Assembly (NCBI RefSeq): GCF_000215935.2
Contig: NZ_AFNU02000017.1
Span: 1-44,522, forward strand
Direction: 5' to 3'
DNA: 44,522 nucleotides
Source of the DNA: Haloplasma contractile SSD-17B
Lineage (GTDB): Bacteria > Bacillota_I > Bacilli_A > Haloplasmatales > Haloplasmataceae
The notes under the pieces were generated by a model that searched no databases, was not told where the DNA came from, and saw only the letters and a list, made by a program, of their open reading frames with translations. Shown here piece after piece: positions 1 through 9,541 of this stretch. A program made the position numbers and the translations under genes. Every line of letters starts with the position of its first letter. Within the stretch, counting starts at the first letter, position 1.

Positions 1-30
1 CCCTTTTTAATTTATAATTTTTAAGGATAT

Positions 31-97
31 TTAAGTTAAATACAACGTTATATGATATAATACAACAGGAATTAAAATAGAAAGCGGTGGTGGTATT
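31..97 (+). promoter_or_regulatory. Weak promoter and RBS for the membrane protein gene
   Basis: A TATAAT hexamer at 56-61 is a good -10 box, but no convincing -35 lies 16-18 bp upstream (best is TTAAGT at 31-36, 19 bp away). A GGTGGTGG stretch at 86-93 sits 4 bases before the ATG at 98 and is the likely ribosome binding site. Nothing else is visible in the first 97 bases. Confidence 0.4.
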
Positions 98-2113
98 ATG
101 TTACCAATAGACATTTTATTATCAATAATATTTTTAATCTTAATATACTTCATAATAGGAAAATCAATTTTAAATATATTTAAATTAAGGTATAGTGGTT
201 TCGAACTAATATTAGGTTTCATAGCCGTATTATCCTTATTTCATATACTGTCAGTAATTCCAACAATATTAAACTATAAAATTTCTTATGTATATAATAT
301 TGTATATCCAGTTGTAATTTTGACTGGTATACTAATATCCATACTTGCTTTACACAAGAGGATCATTATAAAAAAACCAAACCTTTTTTTATTAATCTCT
401 ACCATTATACTTGTAAGCATTTATTTTTTATTCGACTTTATAATTCCAGGAGATTCTTCCTTTTATCTTTCATTGATCAGGTCAGTAGTCACTAGTGAAA
501 GCATCTATACACTAGAACCATGGTCAGGAACTACTACTGAGTCTATAGGCTATATGTATTACTTCGTAACGTATGAAGTCTTTATAGGGTCGTTATCAAA
601 TTTATTCAGAATGGACCCCACTATCTTTACCGCTAATGTGATACCAGCTACTCATCTAGTGATCATTATTTATAGTACATATGCGTTCTTAAAGTATATC
701 TTTAGATCGGAACAAAAAACGAGGTACGCCTTCTTATTATATCTCTTTGTTTTTGTATTTCTAAACTCAGGATTCCACCGTGTATTTTTCACACACAACG
801 CATTTAATCTCGTAACGAATGTATATACAGGGAAAACGATTTACTTTCATGCAATTGTACTATTTGAATTTATACTCATGGATCGAATTGTTAAGGTAAG
901 AGACAGAAAGGATATATGGATACTAGCAATTCTGAATTTAATAACACCAGGATTAACTGCATCTGCACTATACTTGCAACTCATGATCACAACATCACTC
1001 TTTATTTATCTAGCAGTATTTAAGCCAAGTGAACCTGACAGATTCTATGGGAAGTATATCTTAAAAACGTTTATACCAATTATGATTAATTATTGCTTTC
1101 TGTTATTTGCTAAAAGTTTTATAATACAAGGTAACTTATTTAAGGCTATAGTGCTAGGTATATTTGCAGTCATTATTGTTTGGGGGATAGTCATGATGAT
1201 ATCTGGTAAGAAGTTTATCAAGGAGAACCCACGATTTATAAAGAGACTTTTCTATGGTGGTTTAATAGTTGTAGGTGTTGTTTCAATTGGTGCAGGGATC
1301 TACACCCTTTTAACACGCCAATCAGATATTGAAAATGGGACAAGTTTATTACCAAATATCCCTGAGATGATTTACTTATATGGTTATAATTTAGTCCTAT
1401 TTTATATCTTAGCAGTAATTAGTTTTATATTTTATAGAAAACATAATACGATTTTCACACGATTTTCACTTCATTATTATATTATTATTATGTTAATCAC
1501 ATTTGTAAACCCTATTAACATACCTATTGTAGGTGGGCTTATCAGTTCGTTTCATACTTACCATCGCATCTTATTTATTTTACCTCTACACTTTTTAATC
1601 GTCTATTATTTAGTGCATTTAAGGAATAAGAAAGTCTTTGCTTTATGGATCATTTTGATTATGGTACCGGGCATCACAATTTTTCACGGAATAGAGCGAA
1701 TCGATCAAAATACGGATTTCTTCTATAAAGTTGACAAGGATACATTGGATATTGGTAAGAAGATTGAACAACTCGATGAAAAACCAACCATTATAGCGGA
1801 AGAAGAGTTTATTAATGAGATTCCGATGGTAACAACCAATTATCATTTCATTATAACTGTTAATAACTTTAGGCAAATTGATTATAATGTGTATCCACAT
1901 CAGGATCGTGAAGATTTATTTAACATGGTGAATGATACAAAGGAGATAGACACTGATTATTTTGAAACATTACTGAAAATCTATCAGATTGATCTAATCA
2001 TCATAGGTGAAGACAATGATTTAATTGAGTACCTTAATGAGAAGCATGAGCTTAGACAAGATTTAAGTAGTGAAAACGCGATTGTTTTTGAAGTTATTCC
2101 AAAAGATAAGTAG
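98..2113 (+). CDS. Large polytopic membrane protein of polysaccharide locus
   Basis: A 671-residue protein with about a dozen hydrophobic segments filling residues 3 to about 535, followed by a soluble C-terminal part of about 130 residues rich in D, E and N. The first helix starts directly at the N-terminus, so it is an inserted membrane protein without a cleaved signal. The layout (many helices, a long outer loop with aromatic and charged residues near residues 225-255, soluble tail) resembles the DUF6077-type or GT-C-like proteins found beside glycosyltransferases. No catalytic motif is clearly recognised. The gene is followed 83 bases later by a GT2 gene and a DUF2304 gene, which suggests a role in surface glycan assembly. 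That role is inferred from context only. The ATG at 98 is preceded by a GGTGGTGG RBS. Confidence 0.75.
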   Translation: MLPIDILLSIIFLILIYFIIGKSILNIFKLRYSGFELILGFIAVLSLFHILSVIPTILNYKISYVYNIVYPVVILTGILISILALHKRIIIKKPNLFLLISTIILVSIYFLFDFIIPGDSSFYLSLIRSVVTSESIYTLEPWSGTTTESIGYMYYFVTYEVFIGSLSNLFRMDPTIFTANVIPATHLVIIIYSTYAFLKYIFRSEQKTRYAFLLYLFVFVFLNSGFHRVFFTHNAFNLVTNVYTGKTIYFHAIVLFEFILMDRIVKVRDRKDIWILAILNLITPGLTASALYLQLMITTSLFIYLAVFKPSEPDRFYGKYILKTFIPIMINYCFLLFAKSFIIQGNLFKAIVLGIFAVIIVWGIVMMISGKKFIKENPRFIKRLFYGGLIVVGVVSIGAGIYTLLTRQSDIENGTSLLPNIPEMIYLYGYNLVLFYILAVISFIFYRKHNTIFTRFSLHYYIIIMLITFVNPINIPIVGGLISSFHTYHRILFILPLHFLIVYYLVHLRNKKVFALWIILIMVPGITIFHGIERIDQNTDFFYKVDKDTLDIGKKIEQLDEKPTIIAEEEFINEIPMVTTNYHFIITVNNFRQIDYNVYPHQDREDLFNMVNDTKEIDTDYFETLLKIYQIDLIIIGEDNDLIEYLNEKHELRQDLSSENAIVFEVIPKDK

Positions 2114-2118
2114 ATACT

Positions 2119-2160
2119 ACATACTAAGTATGTTAGAATAGTCAATAGGTGTGTTAAAAT
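2119..2160 (+). promoter_or_regulatory. Extended -10 promoter with adjacent inverted repeat
   Basis: TGTTAAAAT at 2152-2160 is an extended -10 element, with TTAGAA at 2133-2138 as a possible -35 (16-bp spacer). Immediately upstream a perfect 7-bp inverted repeat, ACATACT-A-AGTATGT (2119-2133), touches the -35. It could be an operator, or a weak terminator for the preceding gene (no T tract follows). The RBS AAAGGGTGA lies at 2182-2190 before the ATG at 2197. Confidence 0.35.
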
Positions 2161-2196
2161 ATGATTAGGTGTAAAATCTTTAAAGGGTGATGTATT

Positions 2197-2892
2197 ATGG
2201 AAAAAGTATTAGTTATGATACCTGCATACAACGAAGAAGATAATATTGAACATGTTGTGAACAGTGTTATTGAAAAATGTCCACAGTATGATTATGTAGT
2301 GATTAATGATGGTAGTATTGATCGCACAGCTGAAATATGTAAAAATAATAACTATAATGTAATTGATTTACCAGTAAATACGGGAATTGGGATTGTAGTA
2401 CAGACAGGATTCAAATATGCGCTATACAATGGGTATGACTATGCGGTACAATTTGATTGTGATGGTCAACACTATCCTGAATATATCGAACCATTAGTTG
2501 AACGAGCAAAAGAAGGGTATAATATAGTAATAGGATCTCGTTTTGTGAACTGTAAAAAAGGGAGAAGTCTCAGAATGTTAGGATCACGTATCCTATCAGC
2601 CTTAATTTATGTGACAACGAGAAACTATATAGCAGACCCTACTTCAGGAATGAAGGTCTATGATCGTTCAATGCTTACTTATTATGCGAGAGAGATTAAT
2701 GCAGCTCCAGAGCCGGATGATTTAGTTTACCATATGCGCTGTGGAAAACGTGTATCAGAAGTAGGCGTAAAAATGGGTGAACGCTTGTATGGTTTAAGTT
2801 ATTTTAACTTTGTGACCGGAACTTTTTTTATTATTTATATGACGGTCTCGATCTTACTTGTTCAAACAGTACTACGAAAAAAAAGGGTGTAA
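2197..2892 (+). CDS. Glycosyltransferase family 2 (dolichyl-phosphate-mannose synthase-like)
   Basis: A 231-residue GT-A fold glycosyltransferase. The N-terminus carries the family's nucleotide-binding segment (VMIPAYNEEDNIEHVV, residues 6-21), a VVINDGS stretch, and the metal-binding region QFDCDGQHYPE near residue 88. The middle has GSRF, and DPTSGMKVYDRS is typical of DPM1/GtrB-like enzymes. A hydrophobic stretch near residues 205-225 may anchor it to the membrane. Such enzymes transfer a sugar from a nucleotide donor to a lipid carrier on the cytoplasmic face. It ends 6 bases before the DUF2304 gene, its usual partner in Firmicutes, and the pair should be cotranscribed. The sugar and acceptor are unknown. 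Confidence 0.88.
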   Translation: MEKVLVMIPAYNEEDNIEHVVNSVIEKCPQYDYVVINDGSIDRTAEICKNNNYNVIDLPVNTGIGIVVQTGFKYALYNGYDYAVQFDCDGQHYPEYIEPLVERAKEGYNIVIGSRFVNCKKGRSLRMLGSRILSALIYVTTRNYIADPTSGMKVYDRSMLTYYAREINAAPEPDDLVYHMRCGKRVSEVGVKMGERLYGLSYFNFVTGTFFIIYMTVSILLVQTVLRKKRV

Positions 2893-2898
2893 TGTAAT

Positions 2899-3285
2899 AT
2901 GTATTTTTCTGAAGAAATAATTTTAATCGGTTTTATAACCTTTATATTAATATTAATTACCATTCGTACCTCAAAGGTTCGAATTAAAGATGCGATTTTT
3001 TGGATTATTTGGACCATTACGTTAATTATATTTGCTTTTATTCCAGAGGCAAACAACTGGATTCAAAAATTACTAGGAATTGATTCTAATGTATTTTTCT
3101 TTGTAATTGTCGTGATTTTTAGTTATTTTGTCATGTTTAGAAATGCGATCATTATATCGCAGCATGAGGACAAGATTAAGGAATTATCACAAACCATAGC
3201 GATCCAGCAATTGGAACAAATTAAGATTAATAGAGAGTTATATGAGAAGGTTCAAGAGATTAACAATAATAAAGATATTAACTAG
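2899..3285 (+). CDS. DUF2304 family membrane protein
   Basis: A 128-residue protein with three hydrophobic helices (about residues 7-23, 33-50 and 65-85) followed by a charged, probably coiled-coil tail (EDKIKELSQTIAIQQLEQIK). This is the DUF2304 layout. These proteins commonly sit directly after a GT2 gene and are thought to be membrane partners of the transferase; their biochemical function is not established. The gene starts 6 bases after the GT2 stop codon and its own TAG stop overlaps the left arm of a terminator hairpin, so it is the last gene of this unit. Confidence 0.85.
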   Translation: MYFSEEIILIGFITFILILITIRTSKVRIKDAIFWIIWTITLIIFAFIPEANNWIQKLLGIDSNVFFFVIVVIFSYFVMFRNAIIISQHEDKIKELSQTIAIQQLEQIKINRELYEKVQEINNNKDIN

Positions 3286-3304
3286 GCCGAGTAGGCCTTT
3301 TTTT
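3284..3304 (+). terminator. Intrinsic terminator after DUF2304 gene
   Basis: AGGCC (3284-3288), 5-base loop, GGCCT (3294-3298), then a run of Ts to 3304. The left arm overlaps the stop codon of the preceding gene. It separates the first transcription unit from the rhamnose operon. Confidence 0.85.
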
Positions 3305-3418
3305 ATTGTAATTACTCATAAAATACTAAGACTGATTATAGTTATATATACAATTGTGAATAACTTTTTATGTTTTCCACTATTTTCTTTGCGAGTTGTG
3401 GAAATAGCTGTTGAAATA

Positions 3419-3427
3419 TGCTAAAAT
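3419..3427 (+). promoter_or_regulatory. Extended -10 promoter of the rhamnose/export operon
   Basis: TGCTAAAAT at 3419-3427 is an extended -10 element. A -35 is poor (TTGTGG at 3396-3401 would need a 20-bp spacer). It lies after the terminator and 34 bases before the first ATG of the long operon. The stretch 3305-3418 shows no gene. Confidence 0.45.
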
Positions 3428-3460
3428 AAAAAAAGTGACTAACTGAAATAGAGGTGGTTT

Positions 3461-4474
3461 ATGGAGAAAATTAGTGTAATATGTCCAGTTTATAATAGTG
3501 AAGATTTTATAGGGGATTTGATCCGTTCACTACAAAGACAAACCTATTCTAATTTCGAATGTATTTTTGTAGATGATTGTTCGAATGATAAATCCTGTGA
3601 ACTGCTAATGAATATTAAAGAATCACGGTTTAACGTGTATCAAAATGAAGTCAATTTAGGTGCTCAGAAAAGTAGAAAAAAAGGGTACTTAAAGGCTACA
3701 GGTGAATTTGTAACGTTTATCGATAGTGATGATCATTTAGATCCTCACTTTTTAGAAAAAATGATTTTTAAAATAAAAAACGACCATTCGGATGTCGTAA
3801 TGTGTAATTATAAAGTAATAGATACACATAATAAAGTTATTAGGGAAAATAAAGCAGTTACTCCAGTTAACCATTCATGTTTTCCTGTTAATCCAGAACA
3901 AGAACCTCAAGTTATTTTATCAAAACCTGCATTTTGGAATAAACTTTATAGGAATGCGTTTTTGATAAAGTATATTGACTTTCCAGATGTAAAATTAGCT
4001 CAGGATTTAGCCGTTATCCCTTATGTGTTATCTAAGGCTAATAAAATCTCCTATGTAGATGACTCACTTTATTGTTACAGAATAAAGCAAGATTCAATCT
4101 CTAATACTTATGATGAACAATTGTTAGAAATCAATAAATCGCTAGAACAACTAACGCATAGATTAGAATCTCATTATCAAGATGAGCTTGAATTTATGAC
4201 AATAGGACATAGTTTTTTCCAAATGAGTAAAACAATCTTTATCAAAGAAAAAGCGAAAAGAATAGAGATTTACCAACAACTAAGGGATTATATAGAAGAA
4301 ACTTATCCAAACTATAAGAAAAATAAGCATTTTAAAAAGCGACTAGACTATAAAGTTTTTACTTTTATTTTAAGACAGACATTTTTAATAAAATCAACTC
4401 TATTAAATTATATTATTAAGTTTATTGTAAAAAATAGACTAATCAATAAATTAATTAGAAAATCAGATAAGTAG
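3461..4474 (+). CDS. Glycosyltransferase family 2
   Basis: A 337-residue GT-A glycosyltransferase. The N-terminal domain has the classic opening ISVICPVYNSEDFIGDLI, the QTYSNFECIFVDDCSND segment, and the metal-binding FIDSDDHLDPHF at about residue 86. The last 80 residues are strongly basic and rich in K, R, I and F, suggesting peripheral membrane attachment. It is the first gene of the long operon and sits 18 bases before rfbA, so it probably adds one sugar of the rhamnose-containing glycan. Donor and linkage cannot be read from the sequence. The RBS GAGGTGG stands just before the ATG. Confidence 0.88.
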   Translation: MEKISVICPVYNSEDFIGDLIRSLQRQTYSNFECIFVDDCSNDKSCELLMNIKESRFNVYQNEVNLGAQKSRKKGYLKATGEFVTFIDSDDHLDPHFLEKMIFKIKNDHSDVVMCNYKVIDTHNKVIRENKAVTPVNHSCFPVNPEQEPQVILSKPAFWNKLYRNAFLIKYIDFPDVKLAQDLAVIPYVLSKANKISYVDDSLYCYRIKQDSISNTYDEQLLEINKSLEQLTHRLESHYQDELEFMTIGHSFFQMSKTIFIKEKAKRIEIYQQLRDYIEETYPNYKKNKHFKKRLDYKVFTFILRQTFLIKSTLLNYIIKFIVKNRLINKLIRKSDK

Positions 4475-4492
4475 AACTGAGGAGTGTTTTAT

Positions 4493-5377
4493 ATGAAAGG
4501 AATTATATTAGCAGGTGGAAGTGGAACAAGACTTTATCCACTTACCACAGTAACAAGTAAACAGTTACTGCCGATTTACGATAAACCAATGATTTATTAC
4601 CCATTATCAATTCTAATGCTATCAGGTATAAAAGAAATTCTAATTATCTCAACACCACAGGACTTACCAAGGTTCGAAGAGTTACTGGGTGATGGATCTA
4701 AGTTTGGAATTGAACTAAGTTATAAGGTACAACCGAGTCCGGATGGATTAGCTCAAGCATTTATTATTGGTGAGGAGTTTATTGGTAATGATGAAGTTGC
4801 GATGATCCTAGGAGATAACATTTTCTTCGGAAATGGATTAACGAAGCGTTTAAAATTAGCTGTGGATAATGCGAAACGTGGTAAAGCAACAGTATTTGGA
4901 TACTATGTGGATGACCCAGATCGTTTTGGTGTCGTTGAGTTTGATGAAACTGATAAAGCAATTTCACTTGAAGAAAAGCCTGAAAACCCTAAATCAAATT
5001 ATGCGGTAACCGGTTTATACTTCTATGATAAACGGGCTGTTGAATTCGCGAAAGCAATTAAACCATCACAAAGAGGTGAACTTGAAATAACAGACCTTAA
5101 TAAATTATATCTAAATGAGGAAGACCTTGAGGTGGTAACGTTAGGTCGTGGTTTTACATGGCTTGATACAGGAACACATGAATCGTTAGCGGAAGCTACT
5201 GAGTTTGTGAGAATCACAGAACACCATCAAGGCCTAAAAATTGCATGTTTAGAAGAAATATCATTCTTAAATGGATGGATTTCAAAGGAAGAATTGCTTG
5301 AACAAGCAGAATTTCTTAAGAAGAATCAATATGGAGAGCATTTAAGGCATGTAGCTGAGGGAAAAATACATTATTAA
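4493..5377 (+). CDS. rfbA: Glucose-1-phosphate thymidylyltransferase
   Basis: First enzyme of dTDP-L-rhamnose synthesis: glucose-1-phosphate plus dTTP gives dTDP-glucose. The 294-residue protein shows the nucleotidyltransferase signature GGSGTRLYP at residues 8-16, the [10 protein letters not shown] motif, and GDNIFFG for metal binding. The C-terminal TGLYFYD and TDLNKLYL stretches are typical of RmlA. Length matches the family. I start it at ATG 4493, with GAGGAG at 4479-4484 as RBS; an upstream in-frame GTG (4484) overlaps that RBS and is an unlikely start. It is followed 14 bases later by rfbC. An antisense open frame across it is a shadow. Confidence 0.96.
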   Translation: MKGIILAGGSGTRLYPLTTVTSKQLLPIYDKPMIYYPLSILMLSGIKEILIISTPQDLPRFEELLGDGSKFGIELSYKVQPSPDGLAQAFIIGEEFIGNDEVAMILGDNIFFGNGLTKRLKLAVDNAKRGKATVFGYYVDDPDRFGVVEFDETDKAISLEEKPENPKSNYAVTGLYFYDKRAVEFAKAIKPSQRGELEITDLNKLYLNEEDLEVVTLGRGFTWLDTGTHESLAEATEFVRITEHHQGLKIACLEEISFLNGWISKEELLEQAEFLKKNQYGEHLRHVAEGKIHY

Positions 5378-5391
5378 AAGGATGTGGGACT

Positions 5392-5937
5392 ATGAAAGTA
5401 GAACAAACAAAATTAGAGGGTGTAGTCATTATTACTCCAAGAGTATTTGGAGATCATAGAGGTTGGTTTACAGAAACCTTTAATAAAGAAAAATTTATGG
5501 AGAATGGTATTGATATCGACTTTGTTCAAGATAATCACTCGCTAAGTTCTCAAAAGGGGACTTTAAGAGGGATACACTTTCAGAAGGAACCTAAGGCGCA
5601 AACAAAATTGGTGAGATGCACACGCGGAAAAATATTAGATGTAGCAGTTGATTTGAGAAAAAACTCTCCGACATATAAGGAGTGGGTAGCAGTTGAACTG
5701 ACAGCTGAAAACCATAAGCAATTATTAGTTCCTAAAGGATTTGGACATGGATTCTTAGCATTAACAGAAAATGTTGAAGTGCAGTATAAAGTAGACGAAG
5801 TATATTCTCCTGATCACGACCGTTCAATAAAATTCAATGACCCTGAGATTGGAATTGAATGGCCAGATATTAAGCCTGTGTTATCAGAGAAAGATGAAAA
5901 GGCGCCCTTATTAAAAGATTCTGATGTGGACTTTTAA
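5392..5937 (+). CDS. rfbC: dTDP-4-dehydrorhamnose 3,5-epimerase
   Basis: Third step of the dTDP-L-rhamnose pathway, a double epimerisation of the 4-keto sugar. The 181-residue length is standard for RmlC. GTLRGIHFQ places the catalytic His at about residue 62, FGHGFLAL follows, and VQYKV places the conserved Tyr at about residue 132. The order in this operon is rfbA, rfbC, a glycosyltransferase, rfbD, rfbB. It is 14 bases after rfbA and 12 before the rhamnosyltransferase-like gene, so it is cotranscribed. Confidence 0.96.
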   Translation: MKVEQTKLEGVVIITPRVFGDHRGWFTETFNKEKFMENGIDIDFVQDNHSLSSQKGTLRGIHFQKEPKAQTKLVRCTRGKILDVAVDLRKNSPTYKEWVAVELTAENHKQLLVPKGFGHGFLALTENVEVQYKVDEVYSPDHDRSIKFNDPEIGIEWPDIKPVLSEKDEKAPLLKDSDVDF

Positions 5938-5949
5938 AAAGGAATATCA

Positions 5950-6798
5950 ATGAAAATATTAGCAACAATCATAACATATAATCCAGAATATGATCTTCTA
6001 AATTATAATCTATTAAAACTGATCAAACAGGTGGATGAAATACTAATAGTTAATAATGGGGATACATTAACTCGAGATAAAATTAATAATATGAGTAAAT
6101 TAACCATCATTGAGAATGAGATTAATAAAGGAATTGCTTGCGCTCTAAATACCGCACTACAGTACGCTGTTGAAAATCAATATATATACCTTTTATCAAT
6201 GGACCAAGATTCAATCATACCAGATTACTTTGTTATAAACCTAATGAAGTATTTTGACCTGTATGAGAATGTAGGAGTTGTTGGTCCTAATATCATTGAG
6301 AAGGAACTTGGTGAAAATAAATCAAACAATGTGAACGAAACAAGTGAAGTCACTCATGTGATTACCTCAGGATCATTAAATGATGTTCAAGCGTTAGTGA
6401 AATCCGGTGGGTTTGATGAGAAACTATTCATTGATATGGTTGATTTAGATATGAGTTATAAAGTGATTGATTCTGGATATAAAATTATACAAACTAGTGA
6501 AGTTGAATTGGAACATCGTATAGGAGAGCCAGAAATTAGAGTGCATCTTTTTAAGAAACATTTTATCAGAAATCATTCTCCTTTTAGAAAATATTTTTTT
6601 GTAAGAAATCGACTTTATCTAGCATTTAAATATCGGAGTAGAGGATTGAAGTTTGTGTTTGGTCATTTAATAGGTATTGTATACTATACCTATATAACAA
6701 TGATGTTTGAAACTAATAAAATATTCAAGTTAAAAATGATTTTACTTGGGGTTTTTGACTTTTTACGCGGTAATTATGATAATCGGATTATGAAATAG
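5950..6798 (+). CDS. Rhamnosyltransferase-like GT2
   Basis: A 282-residue GT2 enzyme. Markers include ATIITYNPE at the N-terminus, the INKGIACALNTAL segment, LLSMDQDS as the DxD-like metal site, and a late acidic IDMVDLDMSYKV stretch. FFVRNRLYLAFKYR near the C-terminus is a pattern I associate with bacterial rhamnosyltransferases of the RfbF/TIGR01556 type. It sits between rfbC and rfbD, inside the genes that make dTDP-rhamnose, which supports rhamnose as donor. The exact linkage is not readable. RBS AAAAAGGA precedes the ATG. Confidence 0.85.
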   Translation: MKILATIITYNPEYDLLNYNLLKLIKQVDEILIVNNGDTLTRDKINNMSKLTIIENEINKGIACALNTALQYAVENQYIYLLSMDQDSIIPDYFVINLMKYFDLYENVGVVGPNIIEKELGENKSNNVNETSEVTHVITSGSLNDVQALVKSGGFDEKLFIDMVDLDMSYKVIDSGYKIIQTSEVELEHRIGEPEIRVHLFKKHFIRNHSPFRKYFFVRNRLYLAFKYRSRGLKFVFGHLIGIVYYTYITMMFETNKIFKLKMILLGVFDFLRGNYDNRIMK

Positions 6799-6810
6799 GA
6801 GGATTACTTT

Positions 6811-7662
6811 ATGAAGATTCTTGTCACAGGAGTAAATGGTCAGTTAGGATATGATATACTTAGAATATTAAAAAATAGAGGCTATAATGATATCTTAGCT
6901 GTGGACAAAGATGAAATGGACATTACAAATGAAACAGATGTAAAGCAAACAATCACAGCATATAATCCTAATGTTGTCATGCATTGTGCAGCTTGGACGG
7001 CTGTTGACCCTGCAGAGGATAATAAAGAATTATGCGCAGAAGTGAACGTAAATGGCACTCGATATATTGCAAATGCCTGTAAAGAAGTAGATGCTAAAAT
7101 GATTTATATTAGTACAGATTATGTATTTAATGGTGAAGGTTCAAAAGAGTTTACTGTAGAGGATCGCCCAGACCCAATTAATACTTATGGAGAGACTAAA
7201 TATTTAGGTGAAGAAGAAGTTAAAAAATTAATTGACCGACATTTTATTGTTAGAATATCATGGGTATTTGGTATTAATGGGAACAATTTCATAAAGACTA
7301 TGATTAAACTTGGTGAAAGTAGAGATGAACTAGATGTTGTTAACGATCAAATTGGTTCACCAACTTATACATATGATTTAGCTAAGCTATTATGTGATAT
7401 GATGGTTACAGAAGAATTTGGGACATACCAAGCTACGAATGAAGGATTATGTAGTTGGTATGATTTTGCATGTGAAATATTTGAACAGGCAAATATTGAT
7501 GTAAAGGTAAACCCTGTCACATCAGATAAGTTTCCTACAAAAGCTAAAAGACCTAAAAACTCACGGTTGAGTAAAGATTCATTATCCAAACATGGATTTG
7601 ATCGACTTCCTACATGGCAAAATGCTTTAAGTCGATTTTTAGATGAACTAAATAATAATTAA
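6811..7662 (+). CDS. rfbD: dTDP-4-dehydrorhamnose reductase
   Basis: Last step to dTDP-L-rhamnose, an NAD(P)H-dependent reduction. The 283-residue SDR protein has the Rossmann glycine motif GVNGQLG at residues 7-13, YISTDYVF in the middle, and the catalytic YGETK (YxxxK). MHCAAWTAVDPAE and RISWVFG are typical RmlD stretches. A strong AGGAGG lies 8 bases before the ATG. It follows the rhamnosyltransferase-like gene by 12 bases and precedes rfbB by 29. Confidence 0.95.
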   Translation: MKILVTGVNGQLGYDILRILKNRGYNDILAVDKDEMDITNETDVKQTITAYNPNVVMHCAAWTAVDPAEDNKELCAEVNVNGTRYIANACKEVDAKMIYISTDYVFNGEGSKEFTVEDRPDPINTYGETKYLGEEEVKKLIDRHFIVRISWVFGINGNNFIKTMIKLGESRDELDVVNDQIGSPTYTYDLAKLLCDMMVTEEFGTYQATNEGLCSWYDFACEIFEQANIDVKVNPVTSDKFPTKAKRPKNSRLSKDSLSKHGFDRLPTWQNALSRFLDELNNN

Positions 7663-7691
7663 TTATTAATTAAATATAAGAGGTGTAAATG

Positions 7692-8711
7692 ATGAAAGTA
7701 TTAGTAACCGGTGGAGCAGGATTTATAGGTGGTAATTTTGTACACTATATGGTGGACAAGTATCCAAATTATAATATAGTATGTCTAGATGCATTAACAT
7801 ATGCAGGAAATCTTGAAACATTAGAATCTGTTATGGATAAAGAAAACTTTAAGTTTGTAAAAGGTGATATAGCAGACCGAGAATTTATAAATGATTTATT
7901 TAAAACAGAAGCGTTTGATCTTGTTGTAAACTTTGCTGCAGAATCTCATGTAGACCGTTCTATTGAAGACCCAGGGGTATTCCTTACAACAAATGTGATC
8001 GGAACGCAAATTTTATTAGATGCTGCAAAGAAAACCGATGTTAAGCGATTCCATCAAGTATCAACGGATGAGGTATATGGAGATCTTCCATTAGATCGTC
8101 CTGATTTATTCTTTACAGAGGAGACACCACTTCATACATCGAGTCCATACTCTGCATCTAAGGCAAGTGCTGATCTTTTATGTTTAGCATACCATCGCAC
8201 ATTTAAAATGCCGATTACAATCTCTAGATGTTCTAATAATTATGGGCCGTATCATTTCCCAGAAAAGTTGATTCCGTTAATGATATCCCGAGCATTAAAC
8301 GATGAATCATTACCGGTTTATGGAACAGGAGAGAATGTACGTGACTGGCTACATGTTTATGATCACTGTACGGCTATCGATTTAATTATGCATGATGGGC
8401 GTGTAGGAGAAGTTTACAATGTTGGTGGGCATAATGAACGGACGAATCTAGAAGTAGTTAAGACAATTTTACGTGAACTAGATAAACCAGAAAGTTTAAT
8501 TGCATATGTTAAGGACCGCGCAGGACATGATATGCGTTATGCAATTGATCCTACAAAGATGGAATCAGAACTTGGATGGAAACCAAAGTATAACTTTGAC
8601 AGTGGAATTAAAGAAACTATTGAATGGTATTTAGATAATAAAGACTGGTGGCAACATATTATCAGCGGTGAATACAAAGATTATTATGAAAAACAGTATA
8701 AAAATAGATAG
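7692..8711 (+). CDS. rfbB: dTDP-glucose 4,6-dehydratase
   Basis: Second step of dTDP-L-rhamnose synthesis, converting dTDP-glucose to the 4-keto-6-deoxy sugar with bound NAD. The SDR signature GGAGFIGGNF is at the N-terminus, STDEVYGDL holds the active-site Asp-Glu, and YSASKASAD is the YxxxK. The length (339 residues) fits RmlB. Two ATGs stand in tandem (7689 and 7692); the second is better spaced from the AGGTG RBS at 7681-7685. With rfbA, rfbC and rfbD this makes the pathway complete in one operon. Confidence 0.96.
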   Translation: MKVLVTGGAGFIGGNFVHYMVDKYPNYNIVCLDALTYAGNLETLESVMDKENFKFVKGDIADREFINDLFKTEAFDLVVNFAAESHVDRSIEDPGVFLTTNVIGTQILLDAAKKTDVKRFHQVSTDEVYGDLPLDRPDLFFTEETPLHTSSPYSASKASADLLCLAYHRTFKMPITISRCSNNYGPYHFPEKLIPLMISRALNDESLPVYGTGENVRDWLHVYDHCTAIDLIMHDGRVGEVYNVGGHNERTNLEVVKTILRELDKPESLIAYVKDRAGHDMRYAIDPTKMESELGWKPKYNFDSGIKETIEWYLDNKDWWQHIISGEYKDYYEKQYKNR

Positions 8712-8728
8712 TTATGATGGTGAGTATA

Positions 8729-9529
8729 ATGAATTTTGTAAACTTTTTTAAAGTAAATCTACAGAATATAAGAAAAATTTCAAAATTAGCTGCATTAGAT
8801 CTTAAAAAAATATATGCAGGTAGCTTTTTAGGATTTATCTGGGTATTGTTACGACATATTATAGTTGTATTTGTATTTTGGTTCACATTCTATGTTGGAT
8901 TAAGAGGAAATAATTATATAGAAGGTTATCCATATTTAATATGGTTAATAGTCGGTTTAACACCATGGTTTTATATTGCTGATGGTTTAAATCAAGGCGC
9001 TACCACGTTTATAAAAAAGGCATACATTGTGAAAAAGATAAAGTATAAAATCGAAACTTTACCTATGACAACAATATTCACCTTTTTTATATCACATTTA
9101 TTTTTTCTCGGAGTCACACTAAGCCTTTTAATCGCTTATGGATTTTTTCCTGCGAAGTTTAACATCATGTTACCGTATTATACAATATGTTTATTTCTTT
9201 TTTTATGGGCAGTATCAATATTGACTTCTAGCTTATCAACTTTAATTAGAGATGTTCCATATTTCGTGCAATCCATCACTTCGGCACTTTTATGGTTAAG
9301 TCCAATATTATGGCCATTTACTAACTTACCAGAAAATTTACAAAAAGTAATGATGTTCAACCCTATATTTTATATCGTTAATGGTTATAGAAATGCCTTA
9401 TTATACGGTAATTATGATCTTATGTTTTCTACAGAATCAATTATATTTTGGGTTGAATTGCTCGTCATATTTTTAATTGGTATAAGATCATTTTATAAAT
9501 TAAAACCAGTTTTAAGTGACTTGATATAA
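8729..9529 (+). CDS. ABC-2 type polysaccharide export permease (Wzm/TagG-like)
   Basis: A 266-residue membrane subunit of an ABC exporter for lipid-linked polysaccharide. About six hydrophobic helices are visible. The first cytoplasmic part (LDLKKIYAGSFLGFIWVLLRHI) and the later STLIRDVPYFVQSITSALLWLSPILWP and FNPIFYIVNGYRN stretches are typical of the Wzm/TagG (ABC2_membrane) family. In-frame ATGs occur at 8714, 8717 and 8729; GGTGAG at 8719-8724 is correctly spaced only for 8729, so I start there. The ATPase gene follows after 12 bases. Together they would flip the finished glycan across the cytoplasmic membrane. Confidence 0.9.
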   Translation: MNFVNFFKVNLQNIRKISKLAALDLKKIYAGSFLGFIWVLLRHIIVVFVFWFTFYVGLRGNNYIEGYPYLIWLIVGLTPWFYIADGLNQGATTFIKKAYIVKKIKYKIETLPMTTIFTFFISHLFFLGVTLSLLIAYGFFPAKFNIMLPYYTICLFLFLWAVSILTSSLSTLIRDVPYFVQSITSALLWLSPILWPFTNLPENLQKVMMFNPIFYIVNGYRNALLYGNYDLMFSTESIIFWVELLVIFLIGIRSFYKLKPVLSDLI

Positions 9530-9541
9530 GAGGGTGAAAAA

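Noticed and set aside
3242..3424. 60-residue ORF across the DUF2304 end and terminator.
   Set aside because: It reads through a terminator in another frame and has no RBS or protein-like composition.
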